Assembly (NCBI RefSeq): GCF_029543245.1
Contig: NZ_JARQWV010000007.1
Coordinates: forward strand, 62,001-126,000
Reading direction: 5' to 3'
DNA from: Caulobacter endophyticus
GTDB lineage: Bacteria > Pseudomonadota > Alphaproteobacteria > Caulobacterales > Caulobacteraceae
DNA: 64,000 bases
The notes under the pieces: model-generated
Databases searched by the model: none
What the model saw: only the letters and a program-made list of their open reading frames with translations
What the model was told of the DNA's origin: nothing
Made by a program: the position numbers and the translations under genes
Part shown: one piece after another, positions 43,530-56,160 of the stretch
How positions within the stretch are numbered: the first letter of the stretch is position 1
Layout: each line of letters opens with the position of its first letter

Positions 43530-44417
43530 TTATTTGCGCGGGTCTGGATGCAGCAGCACATCGGCCGTGGGGAAGGCGGCTTTCACCCGGTCCTCGGCGG
43601 CGGTCATGATCGCGTGGGCCTCCGCCAGGCTCTGGCCGGCGGCCAGATCCATGTGGCCCTGGACGTGGATGTGCGGGCCGGCCGCGCGGGTGCGCAGCTG
43701 GTGCACGCCGCCGATGCGCGGATCGTTAGTCAGCAGGGCCAGGATCTGCTCGCGTTCCTCGACCGGCAGTTCGTGGTCCATCAGCTGGTCGGCGGCCTGG
43801 CGCAGCACCCCGACCGCGCCCCACAGCAGCCAGGCGGCGACCACCAGGCCGGCGGCGGCGTCCACCCAGGTCCAGCCCAGCAGGGCGACGGCGGCCAGGC
43901 CAAGCAAGGTCACGGCGTTGGAGGCCAGGTCGGCGGCGTAGTGGGCGTGGTCGCCGGCCACGGCCACCGAGCGGGTTTTGGCCATCACCGCGGCCTGGGC
44001 GCGGATCAGGGCCAGGGTCAGGACGATCGAGACGATCATCACGCCGATCCCCCAGACGCTGTTCTCGACCGGCTTGGGGTGCAGCAGGCCCTCGATCGCC
44101 TCGCGCCCGATCAGGGCGGCCGAGGCGAAGACGAGGCCCGCCTGGATCAGGCTGGAGAAGGCCTCGGCCTTGCCGTGGCCGAAGCGGTGCTCGGCGTCGG
44201 GCGGCTCGGCCGCGTAGCGCACGGCGAAGAAGGTGATCAGCGAGGCCACCAGGTCGAGGCCCGAGTCCGCCAGCGAGGCCAGCATGGCCAGCGAGCCGCT
44301 GGCGATCCAGGCCGCCCCCTTGATGACGATCAGGATGGCGGCCGTCCCCACCGCCAAGGTGGTGATCTTGCGAGTGAGGGCCTGATGCTCGGCGGCGGAG
44401 GCGGCGGGCGCGGTCAT
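43530..44417 (-). CDS. Cation diffusion facilitator, FieF-like
   Basis: A 295-residue inner-membrane metal/proton antiporter with about six transmembrane helices. ADSGLDL in TM2 and HYAAD in TM5 carry the Asp/His metal-binding residues of the Zn/Fe group, and HRFGHGKAEAFSSL lies in the loop after TM3. The C-terminal cytoplasmic domain has HQLRTRAAGPHIHVQGHMDL, the usual regulatory metal site. It exports divalent metals such as Zn(II), Fe(II) or Cd(II); the true ion is not readable. It starts 38 bases after a TonB receptor gene on the same strand, suggesting shared expression. Confidence 0.9.
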   Translation of the reverse strand: MTAPAASAAEHQALTRKITTLAVGTAAILIVIKGAAWIASGSLAMLASLADSGLDLVASLITFFAVRYAAEPPDAEHRFGHGKAEAFSSLIQAGLVFASAALIGREAIEGLLHPKPVENSVWGIGVMIVSIVLTLALIRAQAAVMAKTRSVAVAGDHAHYAADLASNAVTLLGLAAVALLGWTWVDAAAGLVVAAWLLWGAVGVLRQAADQLMDHELPVEEREQILALLTNDPRIGGVHQLRTRAAGPHIHVQGHMDLAAGQSLAEAHAIMTAAEDRVKAAFPTADVLLHPDPRK

Positions 44418-44455
44418 GCTCCAAGCAGTAGCACGACCGCGTCCAAGTTCAGCCC

Positions 44456-47317
44456 CTACTGCCGATAGGTCAGGCGGAAGTAGAAGTAGCGCCCCGGCGC
44501 GTCATAGGCGTTGGGGTCGAAGTTGTTGAGGCCGCAGCTGATGCAGCCTGGCGGGTCCTTGTCGAACAGGTTGTTGACCCCGAAGGCCACCGCGGTGGTC
44601 TCGCCCAGGAAATCCGGCTTCCAACGCAGCTGGGCGTCGACATAGGTGCGCGAGGCCAGCTTGGCGTCGGCGGCCTGGGTCTCCTTGATCGACGACAGGT
44701 AGCGGGCCGAGGCGCTGGCGCCCCAGTTCTTCCAGTCCCAGTCGACGGTGAAGGTCGACTTGGTCTTGGGATAGGCCTGGTCGGGGCTGCCCCGCTCGGT
44801 GCCTTCGCGCGGGATCTCGGTGAAGCCGGTGGCCGTCGGCACGATCTCGGTGAATTCCAGCAGGAAGGTCGAGTACGACCGCACCGCCAGGCGGCCGAAG
44901 CTGTAGTCGGGCGAGGTCCACAAGAGGTTCAGGTCGATGGCCCGGGTCTGGATGCCGCCGATGTTGATCAGCGGGTTGGTGATCGCCGCCACCTGGCCCG
45001 AGGCCGTGCGGGTGATGGTCGAGCAGGCCAGGGCGTCGGCCAGTTCGGCGCAGCGCGACAGCAGGCTTTCCCCCGACAGCGCCTGGATCGCCGAGTCCAG
45101 CTCGATGTCGGAATAGGCCAGCTCGATCGAGCCGCCGCTCGCCCAGCTGGCTTCCTTCAGGGCCTTGGGCTCCCAGACGATGCTGAAGTTCTTGCTCTCG
45201 CTGGTCTCGGGCTTGAGGCTGTCGTTGCCGCTGGTGATCACCGACAGCTGCGGATTGAGCTGCACGTAGGACCCGCTGGCCGGCACGCCGGCGGCGACGC
45301 AGTTGGCGCGTACGGTAGCGCTGGCCGGGGTTCCGCCCGACAGGCCCAGCATGTCCGAGCAGGGGTCGGTGATCTCCTGGTCGAAGCGCGAGGCCGCGCC
45401 GTAGAGCTCGCCGATCGACGGGGCCCGGAAGCCCTGGCCCCAGGAGGCGCGCACCAGCACGTCTTCGGTCGGCCGCCAGTTGAGGCCGGCCTTGTAGATC
45501 GAGTCCGACCCCGAGGTGGAATAGTCGAACCAGCGCCCGGCGCCCGAGATCTCCAGCCGGTGGATCAGCGGCAGGTCGGCCAGCAGCGGGGCGCGCAGTT
45601 CCAGATAGGCCTCGTCGACCTTGATCTCGCCCTTGGCCGGCTGGGCGGGGATGTCCGACGACAGGCCGGCCGCGACGATGGCGTCGGGCTGGAAGTAGCC
45701 CTTGGTCTCGCGGTGCTCGTAGCCGGCGGCGAAGGCCAGCGGGCCGGCCGGCAGTTCGAAGAGGTCGCCGGTCAGGTTGGCGGTGAAGTCGTGCAGTTCC
45801 TGCTGCGAGACGTCCTGCTGGGTGAAGCCGATGTAGTCCAGCATCTGCGGAGTGATCGAGCCGACCCCGCCGAAGATGTTGAGCGGCACGCATGAGCCGG
45901 TGCAGGCCGAGAGCGGGCCCAGGGCCTGCTGCACGCGCTGGGCGTTGATGTTGCCGGTGAAGCTCTGTTCGGCGTGGTTGCGCGAGGCGGTGTAGCCGAC
46001 GTCCCAGTACCAGCGGCGCGAGCCGACGGCCCAGTCGCCCGACAGGGTGGCGTTGACGTTCCAGGTGTCGACGGTCTGGGCGTAGTGGCGGGGTCCGGCC
46101 TCGATCATCCGCCGGCCGACGAAGGCGTAGGTGCCGTTGGTCAGGGTGAAGCCGAACGGGTTGAAGGGGTTGGTGGCGTCGATCGAGATGGTGTCGAGCA
46201 GGTTGCCGTTGCCGGCGTCAGGGCCGACGAACAGCGGGATCGGCGCGGCCTGGTTGGCCGATTTGCGCTGCACATAGCTGCCGCGCACCTTCAGCTTGAT
46301 GCTGTCGGTGAAGTCATGGGTCACCGCCCCGAACAGGCTGACCCGCTCGGACGGGGTGACGATGTAGTTGTAGGGCTGGAAGTTGAAGCGGTCGGCGTCG
46401 CCGGCGAAATTGCGGAAGCTGCTACCCGCGCCGGTGGGATCCAGCGGCGTGTAGGTGGGCCGCACCCCGGCGGCCAGGGCCGCCTTCAGGGTCAGGTCCA
46501 TGTCGTTGCCGGTGTTGGGATCACTGACGATGAACCGGCCCAGCGGCGTGCCCGACGAGCAGCCGCCCGAAAGGCACGAGGTCCCGTAGGGGCTGGGATA
46601 GAGCGAGATGTCGCGATCGGCCGACAGCACGCTCTTCTGTTTGAAGTAGCCGCCGCCGACGACGATGCTGGTCTTGCCCTCCGAGGCCCCCCACGAGACG
46701 TTGTAGTCCTGCGAGAAGCCGTCGCCCTCGCCGTAGCCGCCCACCTGGGCCGACAGCTCCAGGCCCTGCTGGCGCTCGCGGGTGATGATGTTGATGACCC
46801 CGGCTATGGCGTCCGAGCCGTAGATCGGCGAGGCGCCCTCCTGCAGGATCTCGACGTTGCGGATCATGGCGCTGGGGATGGTGTTGAGGTCGACCGCTCC
46901 CGGCACGCCCGAGGCCGAGGCCCCGCTGACCCAGCGCTGGCCGTCGACCAGCACCAGGGCCCGGCGCGAGCCCAGGTAGCGCAGGTCGATCTCGGCCGAG
47001 CCGGCGCCCACGCCGCCGCCGTCGGGCGGATTGCCGAAGTTGCCGGAGTTGTTGAACTTGGAATTGAGGCCGCCGCCGGCGGCGGGCACGCGCTGCAGCA
47101 CGTCGACGATCGAGGTCAGGCCGGTCTTGGCGATCGCCTCCTGGTCGATCTGGAAGACGGTCTGGGTCTTGTCGAGCGGGCTGACGCGGATGCGCGAGCC
47201 GGTGACCACGACGCCTTCGACGTCGGTATCTGCGGGCGTCTGGGCGTGGGCCGCCAGCGGCGCGGCCGCGACGGTGGTCAGAAAGAGCGAAAGGAGTCCT
47301 TGGCCGATGCGGTTCAT
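44456..47317 (-). CDS. TonB-dependent outer-membrane receptor, large type
   Basis: A 953-residue receptor. A signal peptide ends near AAHA-QTP (residue 26), a plug carries [19 protein letters not shown] and [19 protein letters not shown], and the barrel ends with FYFRLTYRQ. The long plug insert with [20 protein letters not shown] is typical of the abundant alphaproteobacterial receptors for peptides, glycans or other large nutrients. The ligand is unknown. AGAGGGACGGC precedes the ATG. It is followed closely by the cation-transporter gene. The 171-base region upstream contains AAGTTC-AGC-GAACTT, a short palindrome near 47407-47421 of unknown role. Confidence 0.86.
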   Translation of the reverse strand: MNRIGQGLLSLFLTTVAAAPLAAHAQTPADTDVEGVVVTGSRIRVSPLDKTQTVFQIDQEAIAKTGLTSIVDVLQRVPAAGGGLNSKFNNSGNFGNPPDGGGVGAGSAEIDLRYLGSRRALVLVDGQRWVSGASASGVPGAVDLNTIPSAMIRNVEILQEGASPIYGSDAIAGVINIITRERQQGLELSAQVGGYGEGDGFSQDYNVSWGASEGKTSIVVGGGYFKQKSVLSADRDISLYPSPYGTSCLSGGCSSGTPLGRFIVSDPNTGNDMDLTLKAALAAGVRPTYTPLDPTGAGSSFRNFAGDADRFNFQPYNYIVTPSERVSLFGAVTHDFTDSIKLKVRGSYVQRKSANQAAPIPLFVGPDAGNGNLLDTISIDATNPFNPFGFTLTNGTYAFVGRRMIEAGPRHYAQTVDTWNVNATLSGDWAVGSRRWYWDVGYTASRNHAEQSFTGNINAQRVQQALGPLSACTGSCVPLNIFGGVGSITPQMLDYIGFTQQDVSQQELHDFTANLTGDLFELPAGPLAFAAGYEHRETKGYFQPDAIVAAGLSSDIPAQPAKGEIKVDEAYLELRAPLLADLPLIHRLEISGAGRWFDYSTSGSDSIYKAGLNWRPTEDVLVRASWGQGFRAPSIGELYGAASRFDQEITDPCSDMLGLSGGTPASATVRANCVAAGVPASGSYVQLNPQLSVITSGNDSLKPETSESKNFSIVWEPKALKEASWASGGSIELAYSDIELDSAIQALSGESLLSRCAELADALACSTITRTASGQVAAITNPLINIGGIQTRAIDLNLLWTSPDYSFGRLAVRSYSTFLLEFTEIVPTATGFTEIPREGTERGSPDQAYPKTKSTFTVDWDWKNWGASASARYLSSIKETQAADAKLASRTYVDAQLRWKPDFLGETTAVAFGVNNLFDKDPPGCISCGLNNFDPNAYDAPGRYFYFRLTYRQ

Positions 47318-47406
47318 GCCGTCCCTCTTGCTGCGACATCCGTACGGTCAAGGTTGAACTACGGATTCGCTCGCGCTGAGGGTGAATCGGCGGTCAAAAA
47401 TGTGTC

Positions 47407-47421
47407 AAGTTCAGCGAACTT
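47407..47421. promoter_or_regulatory. Short palindrome between the TonB receptor and citrate-synthase genes
   Basis: AAGTTC and GAACTT are separated by AGC, 90 bases upstream of the receptor ATG. It might be an operator of the receptor gene or part of the 3' end of the citrate-synthase transcript. Nothing else clear was seen in this gap. Confidence 0.25.
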
Positions 47422-47488
47422 CGATATGTGCTTTCGCTCTCATGTGTGTCTTTCGCAACAATCTTGCGCAATGGGGAAGCAGCGGCCG

Positions 47489-48595
47489 TCAGGCCGCCGC
47501 CCTGGGCCGGGGCCCGACATAGACCGACTGCGGACGAATGAGCTTGCCGCTGGCCTGCTGCTCGCGGGCGTGGGCGATCCAGCCGGCCGTGCGGCCCGCC
47601 GCGAACACGCAGGTGAAGGCCTGCGGCGGCAGGTCCAGCGCCTCCAGCAGCAGGGCGGTATAGAATTCGACATTGGTCTCCAGCGGCCGGTCGGGCTTGC
47701 GCCGGCGCAGGATGTCGAGGGCGGCGCGCTCCACGGCCTCGGCCAGAGCGAGGCGGCCGGGCAGGGCGCCGGCGCTCTTCGACAGCCGGGACAGGGCCGC
47801 CTTGAGGGCGTCGGCGCGCGGATCGCGGACGCGATAGATGCGGTGGCCAAAGCCCATCAGCCGTTCGCCGGCGTCCAGCGCGGTCTCCAGCCAGGGGACG
47901 GCGTTGTCGGCGGTTCCGATGGCGTCGAGCATGTCGATCACCGGTCCCGGCGCGCCGCCGTGCAGCGGGCCCTTCAGCGTCGACAGCCCCGCCAGCACCG
48001 CCGAGGCGAGGCCGGCCCGCGTCGAGGCCGCAACCCGGGCGGCGAAGGTCGAGGCGTTGAGGCCGTGATCGCAGACCGTGACCAGATAGGCGTCCAGCGC
48101 CCGGGCCTCGCCTTCGGTGGGTGTTGCGCCCCGGATCATCCGCAGGAAATCGGCGGCGTGGGGCAGGGCGGGATCGGGGGCGATGGCCTCCTGATCTTGG
48201 CGGCGGCGCAAGGTCGCGGCCGTGAACACGGCCGGGGCCACGGCCAGGGTCAGGGCCAGGGTCAGGGCGTCGCACAGGCTGTCGCCGTCGGGCAGGCGGG
48301 CCAGCAGGGCGCGCATGGCGTCGTAGGGATCGCGGGCCGCCAGGGCGTCGTCCAGCGCGGCGACCTCGGCGAAGGCCTGCACGCGGGCTTCGCCAAGGGC
48401 CGGCGCCAGGTCGGCGGGCAGGTCATCGAAGAAACCGTCCAGCAGCAGGTGGACGGCGTCCTCGAAACGGGCGCGGCCGGCGAGGTCTTCCACCGCCCAG
48501 CCGCGGATGGTCAGGCGGCCGGCCTGGCCGTCGACGTCGGAAAGCACGGTGGCGGCGGCGATCACGCCTTCAAGGCCGGCGGAAACTTGGACCAT
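47489..48595 (-). CDS. Citrate synthase-family protein (short bacterial type)
   Basis: A 368-residue citrate/2-methylcitrate synthase homologue. The conserved His residues are in CDHGLNASTFAARVAASTRA and GFGHRIYRVRDPRA, and TLKGPLHGGAPG and FAAGRTAGWIAHAREQ are further landmarks. Where the family usually has a catalytic Asp (NVDFY-like), this protein reads TNVEFYTALLLEAL, a Glu by my alignment. The enzyme would condense an acyl-CoA with oxaloacetate; citrate, methylcitrate or another product remains open. AAGGAG precedes the ATG. It is divergent from a second, HTH-bearing homologue 69 bases away. Confidence 0.85.
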   Translation of the reverse strand: MVQVSAGLEGVIAAATVLSDVDGQAGRLTIRGWAVEDLAGRARFEDAVHLLLDGFFDDLPADLAPALGEARVQAFAEVAALDDALAARDPYDAMRALLARLPDGDSLCDALTLALTLAVAPAVFTAATLRRRQDQEAIAPDPALPHAADFLRMIRGATPTEGEARALDAYLVTVCDHGLNASTFAARVAASTRAGLASAVLAGLSTLKGPLHGGAPGPVIDMLDAIGTADNAVPWLETALDAGERLMGFGHRIYRVRDPRADALKAALSRLSKSAGALPGRLALAEAVERAALDILRRRKPDRPLETNVEFYTALLLEALDLPPQAFTCVFAAGRTAGWIAHAREQQASGKLIRPQSVYVGPRPRAAA

Positions 48596-48635
48596 GGGAA
48601 GGTCTCCTTTCGCCCTTCATGATCGTCCGAGCGCC

Positions 48636-48666
48636 TTGATCGTCAATCTTGAGCAATATAATCAAT
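48636..48666. promoter_or_regulatory. Phased ATTG repeats between the divergent citrate-synthase-family genes
   Basis: On the reverse strand ATTGATTAT, ATTGCTCAAG and ATTGACGATC follow each other, so ATTG recurs every 9-10 bases, about one helical turn. This is a plausible site for a DNA-binding protein controlling both genes. The HTH domain of the neighbouring gene is an obvious candidate, which is inference. Confidence 0.4.
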
Positions 48667-49819
48667 GTGTATGGCTGACGATTGGCTCGATGCGGACCAG
48701 GCGATGGCGCGGCTCGGCGTGCGTCCCCAGACGCTGTACGCCTATGTCAGCCGGGGCCGGATCGAGGCCCACGCCCATCCCGACGATCCCCGCCGCAGCC
48801 TTTATCGCGCCTCCGACGTGGCCTCTCTGGCCAAACGCAAGGCGCGGGGCCGCAAGGCCGCCGACGTGGCCGCCGCCGCCATCGCCTGGGGCGAGCCGGT
48901 CCTGACCTCGGCCATCACCACCGTGCGGGCGGGGCGTCTCTGGTATCGCGGCCGCGACGCCGTGGAACTGGCGCGCACCGAAAGCTTCGAGGCTATCGGC
49001 CGGCTGCTGCGCGACGATACGGCCGAGGCCGCCGTCGCCACCGGCGCGCCCAGCTCCGCCCCGACCATCCGCGCCCGGCTGTTCGCCGATCTGGCCGCCC
49101 GCGCCGGCGAGGACCGTCCGGCCCGAGGCCGCGCGCCGCTGATGCTGGCCCAGGAGGCGGCGGGTCTGCTCGACCTGGTCGCCGACGCCGTAGCGAGACG
49201 GGTGGGCGAGGGGTTGATCCACCAGCGCTTGGCCGCCGCCTGGGGGCTCGACGCGGCCGGCGGCGACCTGGTGCGCCGCGCGCTGGTGCTTCTGGCCGAC
49301 CACGAGCTCAACGCCTCGACCTTCGCCGCACGGGTGGCGGCCTCGACCGGGGCGTCGCTGGCGGCGTCGGCCCTGGCGGGTCTCTCGGCCCTGTCGGGAC
49401 CTCTGCACGGGGGCATGGCCGCCCGCGTCGAGGCCCTGGCCCGTGAAGCCAAGAGGGAAGGGGCGGAAGGCGCTGTCGCCGTTCGTCTGGACCAGGGCGC
49501 GCCGCTGCCGGGCTTTGGCCATCCGCTCTATCCCGACGGCGACCCGCGCGCGGCGGCGCTGCTGGCGGCCTTCGATCCCGCGCCCGACATGGCCGCCCTG
49601 CACGCGGCGGTGGTCGCCGCCACGGGCCAGGCGGCCAATATCGATTTCGCCCTGGTCGCCCTGGCGCAGACCTTGAAGCTGCCCGAGGACGCGCCCTTCG
49701 CGCTGTTCGCCGTGGGACGGACGGCGGGGTGGCTGGCCCATGCGCTGGAGCAGGGCAAGACCGGCCGCCTGATCCGTCCACGGGCGCGCTATGTCGGACC
49801 GGGGGGACCTTCCGCATGA
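48665..49819 (+). CDS. Citrate synthase-family protein with N-terminal helix-turn-helix
   Basis: A 384-residue fusion. Residues about 7-60 (WLDADQAMARLGVRPQTLYA, then YVSRGRIEAH and the SLYRASDV strand) form a MerR/excisionase-like winged HTH. The remainder is a citrate-synthase fold with ADHELNASTFAARVAAST, LSGPLHGGMAA, GFGHPLYPDGDPRA, NIDFALVAL and FAVGRTAGWLAH. The usual Arg after GFGH is Pro, and the catalytic Asp position is kept as NIDF. It may be a CoA- or citrate-sensing regulator, or an enzyme that controls its own transcription. ATG at 48671 is an alternative start. Its stop overlaps the next gene in an ATGA. HTH-citrate-synthase fusions are known as a family, but their role is poorly defined. 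Confidence 0.82.
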   Translation: MCMADDWLDADQAMARLGVRPQTLYAYVSRGRIEAHAHPDDPRRSLYRASDVASLAKRKARGRKAADVAAAAIAWGEPVLTSAITTVRAGRLWYRGRDAVELARTESFEAIGRLLRDDTAEAAVATGAPSSAPTIRARLFADLAARAGEDRPARGRAPLMLAQEAAGLLDLVADAVARRVGEGLIHQRLAAAWGLDAAGGDLVRRALVLLADHELNASTFAARVAASTGASLAASALAGLSALSGPLHGGMAARVEALAREAKREGAEGAVAVRLDQGAPLPGFGHPLYPDGDPRAAALLAAFDPAPDMAALHAAVVAATGQAANIDFALVALAQTLKLPEDAPFALFAVGRTAGWLAHALEQGKTGRLIRPRARYVGPGGPSA

Positions 49820-50400
49820 GCCTGTCGCATGCCCTGCTGATCGCCGCAGCGATCGTCGCGACCGCAGTCGGAACGGCTCTGTGGCGTCGCCGTCTGGAGC
49901 GTGGCGACCTGGAGCTGGCGCTCTATCCCGAGGTCGTCGGGCTGCACCGGCAGGCCGCGCAGCTGGCGACGGAACTGGCCCGCCGCCATGCCCAGGATCC
50001 AGGCCTATGGTTGGACGAAGCGTTCTTCGCCCGCTGGCGACTGTCGGCGCCGCTGGTCTATCCAGCCGCCGCGGGCGGTCTTGGCCGATTGTCCGGAGGC
50101 GCGCGCGACCGGGTCGGCTACTTCTACGCCCAACTGGCCGAGGCCCGCCTTCGTCTGGGCGAGGCCCGCGCCGCCGGCGGCGTGATCGGCTCGCCCTATC
50201 GCCTGGTCAGCAACCTGGTGCGCGCGTGCAACCACGTCGAGCCCTGGGTCGGAGCGATGGAGCGGCGTCTTGGTCCGTCGCTGCTCGCCCGCCCGAACCT
50301 GGCGGCGGCCAACGTCCTGCTTGGTGCGTTGGAAGAGGCGGGCGGCGAGCCGTTGGTCGACCCCTGGTTCTGGGCCGACACCGCTTACGAACCGGACTAA
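49816..50400 (+). CDS. Hypothetical protein with one N-terminal membrane segment
   Basis: A 194-residue protein I do not recognise. Residues about 5-24 (LSHALLIAAAIVATAVGTAL) form one membrane anchor followed by WRRRLERGD, which puts the rest in the cytoplasm by the positive-inside rule. The soluble part is helical and Ala/Leu/Arg-rich, with LWLDEAFFARWRLSAPLVY and a closing DPWFWADTAYEPD. The ATG overlaps the stop of the HTH-citrate-synthase gene by four bases, so the two are made together. The stop overlaps the convergent downstream gene by four bases. A membrane partner for the citrate-synthase-like protein is a guess from context. Confidence 0.65.
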   Translation: MSLSHALLIAAAIVATAVGTALWRRRLERGDLELALYPEVVGLHRQAAQLATELARRHAQDPGLWLDEAFFARWRLSAPLVYPAAAGGLGRLSGGARDRVGYFYAQLAEARLRLGEARAAGGVIGSPYRLVSNLVRACNHVEPWVGAMERRLGPSLLARPNLAAANVLLGALEEAGGEPLVDPWFWADTAYEPD

Positions 50401-51428
50401 CGGCCGGCGACCGCGAACTTGGCGAACATGTCGGCGAAGGTCAGGCGGGTGTCGATGGTGGTGTAGACCCGCATCGGCCGGCCGTTTGGATTGGCCTCGT
50501 ACTGGGCCCGTGCGACGACGCGGGGCGTGGGGCGCACCACATAGGCGCTCGACGCGCTGTCGGGTTCGAACGACGACTGCAGCGCCGTCAGGGTCACCAG
50601 CGGGCTGTCGCCGAGGATATAGGTCTCGCCCAGGCTGATCTTGGGCGTGGAGACCACGCGCTCCAGCTGCTCCAGCAGGTAGGTCCCAAGCCTGCCCGAC
50701 GGCTTGAGGCCGGCCTCGAGCTCGGCGTGGCTGATCATCAGCTGGCGATAGACGTTGCGCGGGATCTGCCAGATCTCGATGGCGGAGTCGTTGAACACCG
50801 TCTGCACGGCGGCCAGGTCGATGGTGGCGTTGTACTCGGCGTCCTTGCGGCGCGGCACGCCGGGCAGCAGGTCGTCGTGCTCGTGACCGCCGATCCAGAC
50901 CAGTTTCATGCGGCCGGCGATCCTGGGCTCCAGCCGCAGGGCTTCGGCCAGATCCGTCAAGCCCGCGCCGGCGCAGTAGAACAGCGGCAGCCTGGTGTCG
51001 TCGCGCAGGGCCTCGGCGATGATCGCCTTGGCGGCCGGGGTCGCCTCGGGCTTGGCGCCGGCCGGCGGAGCGGCGTTGCGGCCGGCGATCACCGGCGGCT
51101 GCCGGACCAGCTTCATCCGCGCATAGATCGCCCTGACCTGGGCGACGGCGTTGTCGGCCTGGGTGGTCGAGCCGTCGAGGAAGTCATTCACGTGGATGTG
51201 CGAGCCGATCACCAGCGGGATCTCCACCGACGGCGAGGCCAGGTGGTGGGCCAGCTGGAACAGGCCGTCGGGATCGCCTGAAAAGTCGTTGTCGAGGATC
51301 ACCCGCAGCCGGGGGCGGGCGGTCAGGGCCAGGGCTTCGCTGGAGGTCGCCACTAGGCCCAGCAGAGCCGCTCCGCCCGTCATCAGTGCGCGTCGCGACA
51401 GGGCGGTAGTCTTGGTCTCGAAGCTCAC
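50397..51428 (-). CDS. Tat-exported nucleoside-hydrolase-like protein
   Basis: A 343-residue secreted protein. The N-terminus has SRRALMTGG followed by a hydrophobic stretch and SSEALA, a twin-arginine signal. The mature part starts with RVILDNDFSGDPDGLFQLAH, which matches nucleoside hydrolases in position but has DNDFSGDPD instead of DTDPGIDD. Further on are VIGSHIHVNDFLDG, LFYCAGAGLTDLAEAL and VWIGGHEHDD. Relatives are annotated as nucleoside-hydrolase-like and are often near glycan-use genes, so the substrate may be a glycoside other than a nucleoside. GGGGAT seven bases upstream supports the GTG at 51428; the longer frame lacks a signal at its N-terminus. Confidence 0.72.
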   Translation of the reverse strand: MSFETKTTALSRRALMTGGAALLGLVATSSEALALTARPRLRVILDNDFSGDPDGLFQLAHHLASPSVEIPLVIGSHIHVNDFLDGSTTQADNAVAQVRAIYARMKLVRQPPVIAGRNAAPPAGAKPEATPAAKAIIAEALRDDTRLPLFYCAGAGLTDLAEALRLEPRIAGRMKLVWIGGHEHDDLLPGVPRRKDAEYNATIDLAAVQTVFNDSAIEIWQIPRNVYRQLMISHAELEAGLKPSGRLGTYLLEQLERVVSTPKISLGETYILGDSPLVTLTALQSSFEPDSASSAYVVRPTPRVVARAQYEANPNGRPMRVYTTIDTRLTFADMFAKFAVAGR

Positions 51429-51510
51429 TGGAACATCCCCGACGCTGGAAATCGACGGCGGCAGATCAGCATTTCCTTGTCGCGCCGGGCAAGCGTCCAG
51501 ACACAACAAA

Positions 51511-51538
51511 GGGGAGCGCTCGGGCCGGAGCGCTCCCC
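51511..51538 (-). terminator. Terminator after gltB
   Basis: GGGGAGCGCTC pairs with GAGCGCTCCCC around a six-base loop. On the reverse strand it is followed by TTTGTTGTG, 81 bases past the gltB stop. Confidence 0.82.
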
Positions 51539-51618
51539 TCGTCGTGCGGCGGGCTGGGAGGCGCGCCGCGCGGCCGTCGCCCCGGAAGAAGGCGACGGAT
51601 CTCGTTGCGGACGAGCCC

Positions 51619-56142
<4,524 letters not shown>

Positions 56143-56160
56143 GGTCTGATCTCTCTTTCC

